Source: Peterkaempfera podocarpi
GTDB lineage: Bacteria > Actinomycetota > Actinomycetes > Streptomycetales > Streptomycetaceae
DNA length: 64,000 bases
NCBI RefSeq assembly: GCF_042466665.1
Contig: NZ_CP162102.1
Coordinates: forward strand, 6,448,001-6,512,000
Reading direction: 5' to 3'
Under the pieces are notes generated by a model that saw nothing but the letters and a program-made list of their open reading frames with translations, had not been told where the DNA came from and searched no databases. This document shows positions 17,186-25,103 of this stretch, piece by piece. Within the stretch, counting starts at the first letter, position 1. Each line of letters starts with the position of its first letter. A program made the position numbers and the translations under genes.

Positions 17186-17806
17186 CTACTTGATCAGGTA
17201 GATCGTCGCGAAGAGGCCGATCCAGACGACGTCGACGAAGTGCCAGTAGTAGGACACCACGATCGCGGCCGTGGCCTGCTCGTGAGTGAACCGCTTGGCG
17301 GCGTACGTACGGCCCAGGACCAGCAGGAACGCGATCAGACCGCCCGTCACGTGCATGCCGTGGAAACCGGTGGTCAGGTAGAACACCGTGCCGTACGCGT
17401 TCGAGGACAGCGAGAGGCCGTCGTCCTTCACCAGCGAGGTGTACTCGAAGATCTGACCGCCGATGAAGATCGCGCCCATGATGAAGGTGATCACGAACCA
17501 CGAACGGAGCTTCTTCACGTCGCCGCGCTCGGCGGCGAAGACACCCATCTGGCAGGTGAAGGAAGAGAGCACCAGGATCGTGGTGTTGGTCGCCGAGAAG
17601 GGCACATTGAGCGCGCTCGCGTGCTCGTGCCAGAAGGCAGGCCCCGTCACGGACCGGAGCGTGAAGTACATCGCGAAGAGGGCCGCGAAGAACATCAGCT
17701 CGGAACTCAGCCAGACGATGGTTCCGACGCTGACCATGTTCGGCCGGTTGACCGATCCGTGCGCGTGCCCGGTTTCTACTGCTGTTGCTGTCGCCACGAC
17801 CGACAT
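17186..17806 (-). CDS. ctaE: Cytochrome c oxidase subunit III
   Basis: Third core subunit of the aa3 oxidase, 206 residues with five hydrophobic helices and no N-terminal pair, as in other short bacterial subunit III proteins. Typical segments are IVWLSSELMFFAALFAMYF with the lipid-pocket Glu, FLTTGFHGMHVTGG-like FYLTTGFHGMHVTGGLIAFL, and the final YWHFVDVVWIGLFATIYLIK. ATG at 17806 is preceded by AAGGGAC. It heads the operon ctaE-qcrC-qcrA-qcrB, so oxidase subunits are split between this operon and the plus-strand ctaCDF, the usual actinobacterial arrangement. Confidence 0.96.
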   Translation of the reverse strand: MSVVATATAVETGHAHGSVNRPNMVSVGTIVWLSSELMFFAALFAMYFTLRSVTGPAFWHEHASALNVPFSATNTTILVLSSFTCQMGVFAAERGDVKKLRSWFVITFIMGAIFIGGQIFEYTSLVKDDGLSLSSNAYGTVFYLTTGFHGMHVTGGLIAFLLVLGRTYAAKRFTHEQATAAIVVSYYWHFVDVVWIGLFATIYLIK

Positions 17807-17905
17807 TATGTCGGTCCCTTATTCAGCCTTCACTCCGGGGGTGGTCCCTCGGTGTGTCCGGGTTGTGACGTACCCTCCAACGGCTCACACGGGGTGTCGC
17901 GAGCC

Positions 17906-17950
17906 GTGATCGGGAGTACCATCCACCAGCAGCGAAGTGGTCCCGATCAC
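17906..17950. promoter_or_regulatory. Spaced inverted repeat between ctaE and the receiver-like gene
   Basis: GTGATCGGGA at 17906-17915 and TCCCGATCAC at 17941-17950 are perfect 10-bp inverted arms with 25 bases between them. The pair lies in the 174-base divergent gap between ctaE (minus) and the receiver-like gene (plus), where both promoters must be. The centre-to-centre spacing of 35 bases would suit a regulator bound as two dimers or a DNA loop. Confidence 0.45.
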
Positions 17951-17980
17951 ATCCCGCCAAGACCCCCGGGGGCATCTCCC

Positions 17981-18394
17981 ATGGCGCACGAGACCGTCAC
18001 CGTCCTCGTCTACAGCGACGACCGCAACACCCGCGAGCAGGTTCGCCTGGCGCTGGGCCGACGTCCGGCGGCCGATCTGCCGACGCTGGAGTACTTGGAG
18101 TGCGCCACGGCGCCCGCGGTCGTCCGCGCGCTGGACGCCGGGGGCATCGACCTCTGCGTCCTGGACGGCGAGGCGGTTCCCTCCGGCGGTATGGGCCTGT
18201 GCCGTCAGCTCAAGGACGAGATCTACGGCTGCCCGCCGGTCCTGGTGCTGATCGGCCGCCCGCAGGACGCCTGGCTGGCCGCCTGGAGCAGGGCCGACGC
18301 GGCCGTCTCCCACCCCGTGGACCCGGTGGCGCTCTCCGGCGCCGCGGCCGAGCTGCTGCGGGCCCGTGCTGCGCGGCGGATCCACGCCTCCTAA
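17981..18394 (+). CDS. Stand-alone degenerate receiver-like protein
   Basis: A 137-residue protein with the alternating strand-helix pattern of a CheY receiver and no output domain. The acidic pair is partly kept (YSDDRNTREQV) and an Asp stands at the phosphorylation position in IDLCVLDGEA, but the switch Ser/Thr position at the end of strand 4 is Gly (VLVLIGRPQD) and the invariant Lys of strand 5 is His (AVSHPVDP). Phosphotransfer-dependent switching is therefore doubtful. ATG at 17981 follows a GGGGG tract. It is transcribed away from the ctaE-qcr operon and is often a fixed neighbour of it in streptomycetes; function unknown. Confidence 0.75.
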   Translation: MAHETVTVLVYSDDRNTREQVRLALGRRPAADLPTLEYLECATAPAVVRALDAGGIDLCVLDGEAVPSGGMGLCRQLKDEIYGCPPVLVLIGRPQDAWLAAWSRADAAVSHPVDPVALSGAAAELLRARAARRIHAS

Positions 18395-18620
18395 CGCCCT
18401 AACGCCCGTTCCGCAGCCCGCCGGACGACTCCCGTCGGGTGCGGAGCGCCCGCCCGGCCGGACCGCCGGGCAGTGCCCACCGCGGCGCCCGGCGGAGCGG
18501 CGCACCGCCCCACCCGTCTCATCGGAAGAGATGGGTTCGGCAGTGTCCGGGCGCCCCGCCGCCACGGCTGGATAGGGTGGCCTTCTCCTTACTGTCCACA
18601 GGCGAAGGCTGGAGTTGGTC

Positions 18621-19694
18621 ATGGCGAACGTGGCACCTGCGAGCGGCGGCGGCGACCCCGTGCAGGCACGGTCCTGGCCGGACATCCTCGCTGCTCTGAT
18701 GCAGCGCGAGGATCTCACCGCGGCCGACACCGCCTGGGCCATGTCGCGGATCATGAGCGGGGAGGCGTCCCCCGCCCAGGTGGCCGGGTTCATGGTGGCG
18801 CTGCGGGCCAAGGGCGAGACGGTCGAGGAGGTCGGCGGACTGGTCGAGGCGATGTACGCCTACGCCGAGCCGCTGGAGATCCCCGGACCGGCCGTGGACA
18901 TCGTCGGCACCGGCGGCGACCGGGCCAAGACGGTCAACATCTCCACCATGTCGGCGATCGTCGCCGCGGCCGCCGGCGCCAAGGTCGTCAAGCACGGCAA
19001 CCGCGCCGCCTCGTCGGCCAGCGGCTCCTCCGACGTCCTGGAGAAGCTCGGCGTCAGCCTCGACCTCTCCACCCGCCGGGTCGCCGAGGTCGCCGAGGAG
19101 GCCGGGATCACCTTCTGCTTCGCGGCCAAGTTCCACCCCGCGATGCGGCACACCGCCCGGGTCCGCCTGGAACTCGGTGTCCCCACCGCCTTCAACATCC
19201 TCGGCCCGCTCACCAACCCCGCCCGGGTGAAGGCCTCCGCCATCGGCTGCTTCGACGCCCGGATGGCCGGGATCATGGCCGGAGTCCTGGCCCGGCGCGG
19301 CTCCACCGGCCTGGTCTTCCGCGGCGACGACGGTCTGGACGAGCTCACCATCACCGGCACCTCCCGGGTCTGGGTGGTCAAGGACGGAGCGGTCACCGAG
19401 ACCTCCTTCGACCCCCGTGACCTGGGGATCACCCTGGTGGGTATCGAGGCACTGCGGGGCGCGGACGCCTCGTACAACGCCGAGGTCGCCCGGCGGCTGC
19501 TGGCCGGCGAGCGCGGCCCCGTACGCGACGCGGTGCTGCTCAACACCGCCGCGGCGCTCACCGCCCTGGACCTGACCGACGCGCCCGTCACCGACCAGCT
19601 GGCGGCGGGCGTGGAGCGGGCCGCGCACGCCCTGGACTCGGGCGCCGGGCTGCGCACCCTGGAGCGGTGGGCGGCCGCCACGGCCCGCGACTGA
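18621..19694 (+). CDS. trpD: Anthranilate phosphoribosyltransferase
   Basis: Second step of tryptophan synthesis: transfers phosphoribose from PRPP to anthranilate. The 357-residue protein shows the PRPP/Mg site VDIVGTGGDRAKTVNISTMSA, the anthranilate-site KHGNRAASSASGSSDVLE (canonical KHGNR), and FNILGPLTNPAR. ATG at 18621 follows GGAG at 6 bases; a TTG six bases earlier overlaps that site. A TAGGGT element at 18573-18578 is a candidate -10 sequence. It stands apart from the other trp genes, as in other streptomycetes, and is followed by a hairpin terminator. Confidence 0.95.
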   Translation: MANVAPASGGGDPVQARSWPDILAALMQREDLTAADTAWAMSRIMSGEASPAQVAGFMVALRAKGETVEEVGGLVEAMYAYAEPLEIPGPAVDIVGTGGDRAKTVNISTMSAIVAAAAGAKVVKHGNRAASSASGSSDVLEKLGVSLDLSTRRVAEVAEEAGITFCFAAKFHPAMRHTARVRLELGVPTAFNILGPLTNPARVKASAIGCFDARMAGIMAGVLARRGSTGLVFRGDDGLDELTITGTSRVWVVKDGAVTETSFDPRDLGITLVGIEALRGADASYNAEVARRLLAGERGPVRDAVLLNTAAALTALDLTDAPVTDQLAAGVERAAHALDSGAGLRTLERWAAATARD

Positions 19695-19705
19695 CATCCG
19701 GCCGA

Positions 19706-19745
19706 GGGGGGCGGGGAGCCGTACGGACGGCTCGCCGCCCCCTTT
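19706..19745 (+). terminator. Terminator after trpD
   Basis: A GC-rich stem of about 17 base pairs with one G-G mismatch (19706-19722 against 19727-19743), loop ACGG, followed by TTT. It begins 12 bases after the trpD stop and isolates trpD from the riboswitch that follows. Confidence 0.75.
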
Positions 19746-19814
19746 GCCTGGGTGCCGTCCGTATCGCGGACGGCGATTGGGACGGCGGCTGGTCCTCTGC
19801 CATACTCCTCGGCA

Positions 19815-19940
19815 GGTCATGAGTGACAGCAGAACAAGCCCCGGCTTGCTGTCCGGCAACCCTCCGTCCGTGGCGGGGTGCCCCGGGTGAAGACCAGGCC
19901 GCAGGCAGTGGTGCCTGTGGCAAGCGCGGACCCCTTGCGC
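19815..19940 (+). promoter_or_regulatory. SAM-responsive riboswitch, SAM-IV type
   Basis: The segment has the conserved core of actinobacterial SAM-I/SAM-IV aptamers: GGTC at 19815-19818 pairs with GACC at 19892-19895 to close the core, enclosing CCGGCAACCCTCC and the GGGGTGCCCCGGGTGAAGACC block, with the downstream GCAAGCGCGGACCCC element typical of the SAM-IV pseudoknotted 3' part. SAM-IV riboswitches are known from Actinomycetales, ahead of sulfur amino-acid genes. It lies 230 bases upstream of the class V aminotransferase-fold gene and 36 bases upstream of a five-codon ORF. Exact 3' boundary and the expression platform are uncertain. Confidence 0.78.
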
Positions 19941-19975
19941 GTCCTGGGGTCCTGGTCCCGAGGAGCCTTACCCCG

Positions 19976-19993
19976 ATGAAGCGAATGCGCTAG
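19976..19993 (+). CDS. Five-codon leader ORF (MKRMR) after the SAM riboswitch
   Basis: ATG AAG CGA ATG CGC TAG, with AGGAG at 19961-19965, ten bases upstream. It sits between the riboswitch and the structural gene, 175 bases before the next start. Position and ribosome-binding site suggest it is translated; it carries two Met codons among five, which would fit a methionine-sensitive element, but this is inference. Too short for codon statistics. Confidence 0.45.
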   Translation: MKRMR

Positions 19994-20168
19994 AGGCCGA
20001 CGGCCTCCCCACCCCCGCCGCCGCCCGGTGCGCCCTCTGCTGCGCCCGACCGGCCCCGGGACGACCTCTCACAAGCCCGCAGCCGTGTCCGGCTGCCGCT
20101 CCGGCACGGCATCGCCGCGCCGCGGTCGCCCCTGCCCGCGCACCCTCGCCCTCGCCCAGGAGCCCGCC

Positions 20169-21581
20169 ATGACCGCTCAGTCCGCCGCTGCCGCCCCCGC
20201 TCCCGTCGCCGCCGCGCCCTCCGGCTGTGCCCACGCCGACTGCGCCCCGCTGCCCGTCCTGGGTCAGACCGTGGAGGTCCCGCTGGTCAGCGGGGAGAAG
20301 GTGACCTACGCGGCGCTCGACTACGCCGCCAGCGCCCCCGCCCTGCAGCGGGTCTGGGACGACGTCGCCGCCTACGCCCCGTACTACGGCAGCGTGCACC
20401 GCGGCGCCGGCTATCTCTCGCAGCTCTCCACCGACCTCTTCGAGCAGAGCCGCCGCACCGTCGCCGACTTCCTCGACCTGCCCGAGGGCCACCAGGTCGT
20501 CTTCACCCGCTCCACCACCGACTCGCTCAATCTGCTGGCCGCGGTGCTGCCCGCCGGCACCCGGGTCCTCGCCTTCGAGACCGAGCACCACGCCTCGCTG
20601 CTGCCCTGGCGCCGCGACGGCCTGACCACCACCTACCTGCCGGCTCCGCGTTCCCCTCGGCAGGCCGTGGAGACCCTGGTCACGGCACTGCAGACGGCGC
20701 CCGAGGGGCCCAAGCTGCTCTGCGTCACGGGCGCCTCCAACGTCACCGGGGAGATCTGGCCGATCGCCGAGCTCACCGAGGCCGCCCACCGCCACGGCGC
20801 CCGGGTGGTCCTGGACGCGGCGCAGCTCGCCCCGCACCAGCGGGTGTCGGTCCGCGAGCTGGGCGTGGACTGGGTGGCCTTCTCCGGGCACAAGCTCTAC
20901 GCCCCGTTCGGCGCCGGTGTGCTGGCCGGCCGCAGCGACTGGCTGGACGCCGCTGAGCCGTACCTGGCGGGCGGCGGCGCCAGCCGCACCGTGGCCCGGG
21001 ACGACGACGGCGGCGTCACGGTGGAGTGGAACAGCGGTCCGGCCCGGCACGAGGCGGGTTCGCCCAATGTCATCGGCGCCTATGCGGTGGCGTCCGCCTG
21101 CCGGGCGCTGGCCGAGGCGGGCTTCGAGGCGCTGGAGGCGCGCGAGCAGCAGCTGCTGGCCCGGCTGCGAGCGGGGCTGGCCGAGGTGCCCGAGGTGCAG
21201 GTGCTCGGCCTGTTCGGGGATGCCCACCCGACGGTGGGAGTGCTGTCCTTCGTGGTCCGGGGCTGGAACAGCTCGCACTTCGCCGCCGCACTCTCCGCCG
21301 AGTACGGCATCGGGGTGCGGGACGGACTGTTCTGCGCACACCCGCTGGTGCGCACGCTGCTCGGCGGGACCGAGGACGCGCCGTCGGAGTGCGGCGCACC
21401 GGAGCCGTCGCTGCCGGGGGAGCGCAGCCTGAACGCGATCCGGGTCAGCTTCGGCGCGGGCACGCCGGACGAGCACATCGAGCGGTTCCTGGGGGCGGTG
21501 CGGGAACTGGTCACCGAGGGCGCCCGCTGGTCCTACCGCACCGAGGGCGGCCGCTGCGTCCCGGACAACCGTCGCGGCTGA
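20169..21581 (+). CDS. Class V aminotransferase-fold PLP enzyme under SAM-riboswitch control
   Basis: A 470-residue PLP enzyme related to cysteine desulfurases/selenocysteine lyases. It shows the cofactor pocket VVLDAAQLAPHQRV and the aldimine lysine Lys242 in FSGHKLYAPFGAGVLAG, and FTRSTTDSLNLLA near the N-terminus. The C-terminal loop CAHPLVRTLLGG has a Cys, but not in the usual SSGSAC context, so desulfurase activity is uncertain. ATG at 20169 has AGGAG at proper spacing, and the preceding 47 in-frame codons are ignored. The SAM riboswitch upstream argues for a role in sulfur amino-acid metabolism. After the stop come three perfect 17-bp repeats. Confidence 0.85.
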   Translation: MTAQSAAAAPAPVAAAPSGCAHADCAPLPVLGQTVEVPLVSGEKVTYAALDYAASAPALQRVWDDVAAYAPYYGSVHRGAGYLSQLSTDLFEQSRRTVADFLDLPEGHQVVFTRSTTDSLNLLAAVLPAGTRVLAFETEHHASLLPWRRDGLTTTYLPAPRSPRQAVETLVTALQTAPEGPKLLCVTGASNVTGEIWPIAELTEAAHRHGARVVLDAAQLAPHQRVSVRELGVDWVAFSGHKLYAPFGAGVLAGRSDWLDAAEPYLAGGGASRTVARDDDGGVTVEWNSGPARHEAGSPNVIGAYAVASACRALAEAGFEALEAREQQLLARLRAGLAEVPEVQVLGLFGDAHPTVGVLSFVVRGWNSSHFAAALSAEYGIGVRDGLFCAHPLVRTLLGGTEDAPSECGAPEPSLPGERSLNAIRVSFGAGTPDEHIERFLGAVRELVTEGARWSYRTEGGRCVPDNRRG

Positions 21582-21600
21582 CCGGCGCCCGAGCACGAGC

Positions 21601-21651
21601 CGATCCGGCCCCGCGCACGATCCGGCCCCGCGCACGATCCGGCCCCGCGCA
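21601..21651. repeat. Three perfect 17-bp tandem repeats
   Basis: The unit CGATCCGGCCCCGCGCA is repeated three times without a change (21601-21617, 21618-21634, 21635-21651), starting 19 bases after the preceding stop codon and between convergent genes. No palindrome is formed by the unit. Confidence 0.9.
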
Positions 21652-21698
21652 TGACCCGCGCCCGCCCGCCCCGTGCCCGGGGCGGGCGGGCGCGGCCG

Positions 21699-21980
21699 CT
21701 ACTCGTCGAGTCCGAGGGCGAAGGCGGCCTCCAGGTCGTGCTGGGAGTAGGTGCGGAAGGCGATGTGGGTCTCGGTGTGCTGCACACCGGGGACCTTGTT
21801 GAGGTGTCCGGGGATCACGTCGGCCAGGTCCTCGTGCCGGCGGACCCTGACCATCGCCACCAGGTCGTAGGTGCCGGTGACGGAGTAGACCTCGCTCACG
21901 CCGTCCAGGGCGGCGACCGTCTCGGCGATCTCGGGGATCCGGTCGACGGTGGTCTTGATGAGCACGATCGCGGTGATCAC
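21699..21980 (-). CDS. Stand-alone Lrp/AsnC ligand-binding (RAM) domain protein
   Basis: A 93-residue protein consisting only of the RAM domain of Lrp/AsnC regulators, with no helix-turn-helix. The fold is evident from ITAIVLIKTTVDRIPEIAETVAALDGVSEVYSVTGTYDLVAMVRVR and the closing VQHTETHIAFRTY strand. Such proteins form oligomers and bind small effectors, sometimes modulating full-length Lrp proteins. GTG at 21980 has AGGAG 6 bases before it. It is cotranscribed at most with the upstream frameshifted rhomboid gene on the same strand. Confidence 0.85.
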   Translation of the reverse strand: MITAIVLIKTTVDRIPEIAETVAALDGVSEVYSVTGTYDLVAMVRVRRHEDLADVIPGHLNKVPGVQHTETHIAFRTYSQHDLEAAFALGLDE

Positions 21981-22037
21981 GCGGGTCTCCTGATCAGGTG
22001 TGGAGGGCTGTCCGGCCAGCGTACTGAGGCAGGTGGA

Positions 22038-22863
22038 TCAGGCGGGCCCGGGGTCCGCCCCGCGGCGCGGCGCCGACGCGGCCACCACCGGCGGTGCACC
22101 GCGGCCGCCCCGGTACAGCGCCCAGGTGCAGAGGAACCCGGCGGCGAAGCCGATCACATGGACCAGATAGGCGACTCCCGGCACGGAGTCGTCGGCGGAG
22201 TGCGCCCACCACCACTGCGCCGCGAACCAGAGCCCCAGCACCAGCCAGGCGGGGAAGCGCAGCGGCAGAAAGAGCAGCAGCGGGACCAGACTGGTGACCC
22301 GGGCCCGGGGGTGGAGCCGCAGATAGGCCCCCAGCACCCCGGCGATGGCCCCGGAGGCGCCGATCAGGGTGCGGTAGGCGTCGGCGGTGTGCAGCTGCGC
22401 CAGTGCGTAGCCGTAGGTCGCCAGCACGCCGATGCCCAGGTAGAAGGCCAGGAAGCGGATCCGGCCCAGGCGTTCCTCCGGTGCTGCCGAAGACGAAGAG
22501 GAACAGCAGGTTGCCCAGCAGATGCAGCCAGCCGGCGTGCACGAAGAGCGAGGTGACCACGGAGAGCGCGGGCACCTTGCCGGCGGCCCCCGCCGCCGGC
22601 AGCGGGCAGCGGGGTGCACCCGGGGGTGGCGGGGGCACCTGGTCGGGGCGGAGGACCCGGTTGTCCAGCAGCTCCTGGGGGACGGCGCCCCACCGCTGGT
22701 CGTAGCGCTGCTGGGCGCAGGCACGCTGCCCGGCGGGTCCGTACAGCGGGTCGAGGCCGGATGACGGGCTCACGGCGAACACCGCGGTGTTGACCGCGAT
22801 CAGTGCGTAGGTCACCAGCGGCGGTCGCCGGAACTGATGCTCGTCGTGGACCGGGATCACCAT
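22038..22863 (-). pseudogene. Rhomboid-family intramembrane serine protease, frameshifted
   Basis: Two overlapping frames together make one rhomboid protease. The N-terminal part (from ATG at 22863: PVHDEHQFRRPPLVTYALIAVNTAVF through SLFVHAGWLHLLGNLLFLFVFG) breaks near 22480; the rest continues in another frame as EERLGRIRFLAFYLG, TLIGASGAIAGVLGAYLRL with the catalytic Ser of GASG, and YLVHVIGFAAGFLCTW with the catalytic His. The intact junction would be about GSTVEERLG, so two bases appear to be missing (or one extra). Neither half alone has the complete site. Either a true pseudogene or a sequence error; the reading frames on both sides keep normal codon use. Confidence 0.8.
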
Positions 22864-23036
22864 GGTTCGGAGCATTCCTCGGTGGGCCCGCGGTGACACC
22901 GGGGATGCTGCGGACGGGCGAGCGCCGGGGGCGGTCCGTGCGTCCCGAGGTGCGAACGTCCTGTCCACGGGCGGTGCCGCAGGGCCTAGGGTTTGGCGTA
23001 CGCGATCGTCCGGGACGACCGAGAGGAACCATCCAG

Positions 23037-23306
23037 ATGCCTGTCCCGCTGCCCACCCCTGGGACCCGGTGGCGCTGCACCCTGTGCGGCAACCTGACCC
23101 GCTTCGACGTCACCCGGGCCTCCCGGGTCAAGGAGTTCATCCACCTCGACCTGGCCGGTGAGCCCAGGGTGGAGGAGCGCGAGGTGCTCAGCGAGACCGT
23201 GGAGGCGGTCCAGTGCCGCTGGTGCAACGCTGTGGACCAGGTGGAGCTGGTGGACCGCCCGGGGGCCGGCGGCGAGCAGGCCTCCGGGGAGCCCGGTCAG
23301 GCCTGA
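23037..23306 (+). CDS. Small zinc-ribbon protein
   Basis: An 89-residue protein with two Cys pairs, CTLCGN (about 15-18) and CRWCNA (about 62-65), spaced as a zinc ribbon and separated by a strand-rich segment (TRFDVTRASRVKEFIHLDLAGEPRVEEREVL). No signal peptide. ATG at 23037 has GAGAGGA 9 bases upstream. A TAGGGTTTGGCG motif at 22987-22998 is a candidate -10 region and is shared base for base with the ctaC promoter. The neighbouring NYN-domain gene suggests a nucleic-acid context, but there is no direct evidence. Confidence 0.75.
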   Translation: MPVPLPTPGTRWRCTLCGNLTRFDVTRASRVKEFIHLDLAGEPRVEEREVLSETVEAVQCRWCNAVDQVELVDRPGAGGEQASGEPGQA

Positions 23307-23429
23307 TCCGGGGTGTGCCGCCCCGGGCCGGCAGAGGTTCGGGCGGCACCCTGCCGGGCAGGAACCGGCACGCGGGAGAATCGTAGATGGCGGTGTACGG
23401 GGAGGCGCCGGACGAGACGGAGCGGAGTC

Positions 23430-24986
23430 GTGGACGTGGTGGAGAGAGCTGGATCGGCCGCCGGGCCGCAGGGTCAGCAGCCCGCGGTACCGGAGGCGGC
23501 CGTTGCCGCCGGGGGCGGGACGGGCGCAGCGGGCGCCGACGGCCGCGGCCCGGACGGCGCTCCCGGCTCGGATCCCCGCACCGCTGACCCTGCTGTCCCG
23601 GACGCCGAGGAGGGCGTCGACGAGGGCACCGGCGAGGCCGTGGACGCCGCGGTGGACGCGTCCGGCTCCGGGGACGACGAGCGGCTGGACCGGCCGCTGC
23701 CGGAGGGGGTGAGGCGCCGGGTGGTGGGGATCGCCTCGGACGCCCTCGGCGCCCTGCCCGCCGCGGAGCTGCCCGCGAGCCTGCGGCCGTATGCCAAGTT
23801 CACCGCCGCCCGGCGGGCCAAGTACGCGGGCACCGCGCTGGCCGCCGCCCTGGAGGCGGAGCCGCTGTTCCGGCTGCGGATAGCGGACCGGCTGCGGCTG
23901 GGCCAGCCCGAGCTGGTGAAGGCACTGGAGGGCGGAGCGCCCCCGGCCGCCGCCGACCCCATGGATGTGGCCGCGGCCTCCTATCTGATCCGGCCGCCGG
24001 GCTGGAGCCGGTTGGTGGCGGAGGCCGGGGAGGAGGCGGAGCGGGCCGAGGCCGAGGGGACGGCCGCGGAGGCGGTCCGCCTGGTTGAGAAGCTGCAGGG
24101 GGAGCTGACCGCGCTGAGGGCCTCCGCCCGGGCCGAGGCGGAGCGGATGCGCAGCGAACTGGACGCCGCCAGAAGGGAGTCCGAGGGGCTGCGCAAGCGA
24201 CTGCGGAGTCTGGAGAGCGACACCCGCCGGGCCGAGGCGGCCACCCGCAAGGTGACCGCGGAGCTGGATGCGGCGCGTACGGCGGCGCAGACCGAGCGGT
24301 CCACCGCTGAGGGCGAGGCGCGGCGGCTGCGGCACCGTGTCTCCGAGGTGGAGTCTGCCCTGGAGGCGAGCCGCCGCACGACCCGTGAGGGCCGCAGTGT
24401 GGAGGAGATGCGGCTGCGGCTGCTGCTGGACACGGTGCTGCACGCGGCCCAGGGTCTGCAGCGTGAGCTGGCGCTGCCGGTGACCCGGATGCGTCCGGCC
24501 GACATGGTGGAGGCGGTGGCCCCCGGTTCGGCCTCCCCGCACGATGTGGCCCGCAGGGCGCTGTCCGAGGACGACCCGGCGCTGCTGGACCAGTTGCTCG
24601 CGCTGCCCCAGGTGCATCTGCTGGTGGACGGCTACAACGTCACCAAGACCGGGTATCCGACGCTGCCGCTGGAGCAGCAGCGCATCCGGCTGCTGGGCGG
24701 TCTGTCGATGCTGGCGGCGCACAGCGGCGCCGAGGTGACCTGCGTCTTCGACGGACAGGATCTGGACGCGCCGGTGATCATGGCCCCGCCGCGCGGGGTG
24801 CGGGTGCGGTTCAGCCGCACCGGGGAGACGGCGGACGAGCTGATCCGGCGGCTGGTGCGGGCCGAGCCGGACGGCAGGCCGGTGGTGGTGGTCTCCTCCG
24901 ACCGGGAGGTCGCGGACGGGGTGCGCCGTGCCGGGGCGCGGCCGGTCTCCTCCGCGCTGCTGCTGCGGCGGTTGGCGCGTACCTGA
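23430..24986 (+). CDS. NYN-domain (PIN-like) RNA-processing protein with coiled coil
   Basis: A 518-residue protein. The N-terminus (to about 95) is Ala/Gly/Asp-rich and disordered; a helical region follows; residues about 190-370 are a long charged coiled coil (EAVRLVEKLQGELTALRASARAEAERMRSEL onward); the C-terminal 150 residues are a NYN/YacP-type nuclease fold with LLVDGYNVTKTGYPTLPLEQQR, VTCVFDG and VVVVSSDREV, which supply the acidic metal-binding residues. Related YacP (Rae1) proteins cleave mRNA on ribosomes. GTG at 23430 has ACGGAG 7 bases upstream. Confidence 0.8.
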   Translation: MDVVERAGSAAGPQGQQPAVPEAAVAAGGGTGAAGADGRGPDGAPGSDPRTADPAVPDAEEGVDEGTGEAVDAAVDASGSGDDERLDRPLPEGVRRRVVGIASDALGALPAAELPASLRPYAKFTAARRAKYAGTALAAALEAEPLFRLRIADRLRLGQPELVKALEGGAPPAAADPMDVAAASYLIRPPGWSRLVAEAGEEAERAEAEGTAAEAVRLVEKLQGELTALRASARAEAERMRSELDAARRESEGLRKRLRSLESDTRRAEAATRKVTAELDAARTAAQTERSTAEGEARRLRHRVSEVESALEASRRTTREGRSVEEMRLRLLLDTVLHAAQGLQRELALPVTRMRPADMVEAVAPGSASPHDVARRALSEDDPALLDQLLALPQVHLLVDGYNVTKTGYPTLPLEQQRIRLLGGLSMLAAHSGAEVTCVFDGQDLDAPVIMAPPRGVRVRFSRTGETADELIRRLVRAEPDGRPVVVVSSDREVADGVRRAGARPVSSALLLRRLART

Positions 24987-25005
24987 GTTGGGACACGCCC
25001 GGGGC

Positions 25006-25034
25006 TTGGCCGAGCACTGGATCTTCACTAAGGT
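25006..25034 (+). promoter_or_regulatory. Candidate promoter of the first NlpC/P60 gene
   Basis: TTGGCC at 25006-25011 and TAAGGT at 25029-25034 with a 17-base spacer. Transcription would start near 25041, about 60 bases before the TTG start. Confidence 0.5.
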
Positions 25035-25103
25035 CTGACGTCAAACCTCCGCCCCGACTGTCACTCCGACGAGTGGTGTTCGCAGGATTAAGGAGCACCC
25101 CCC

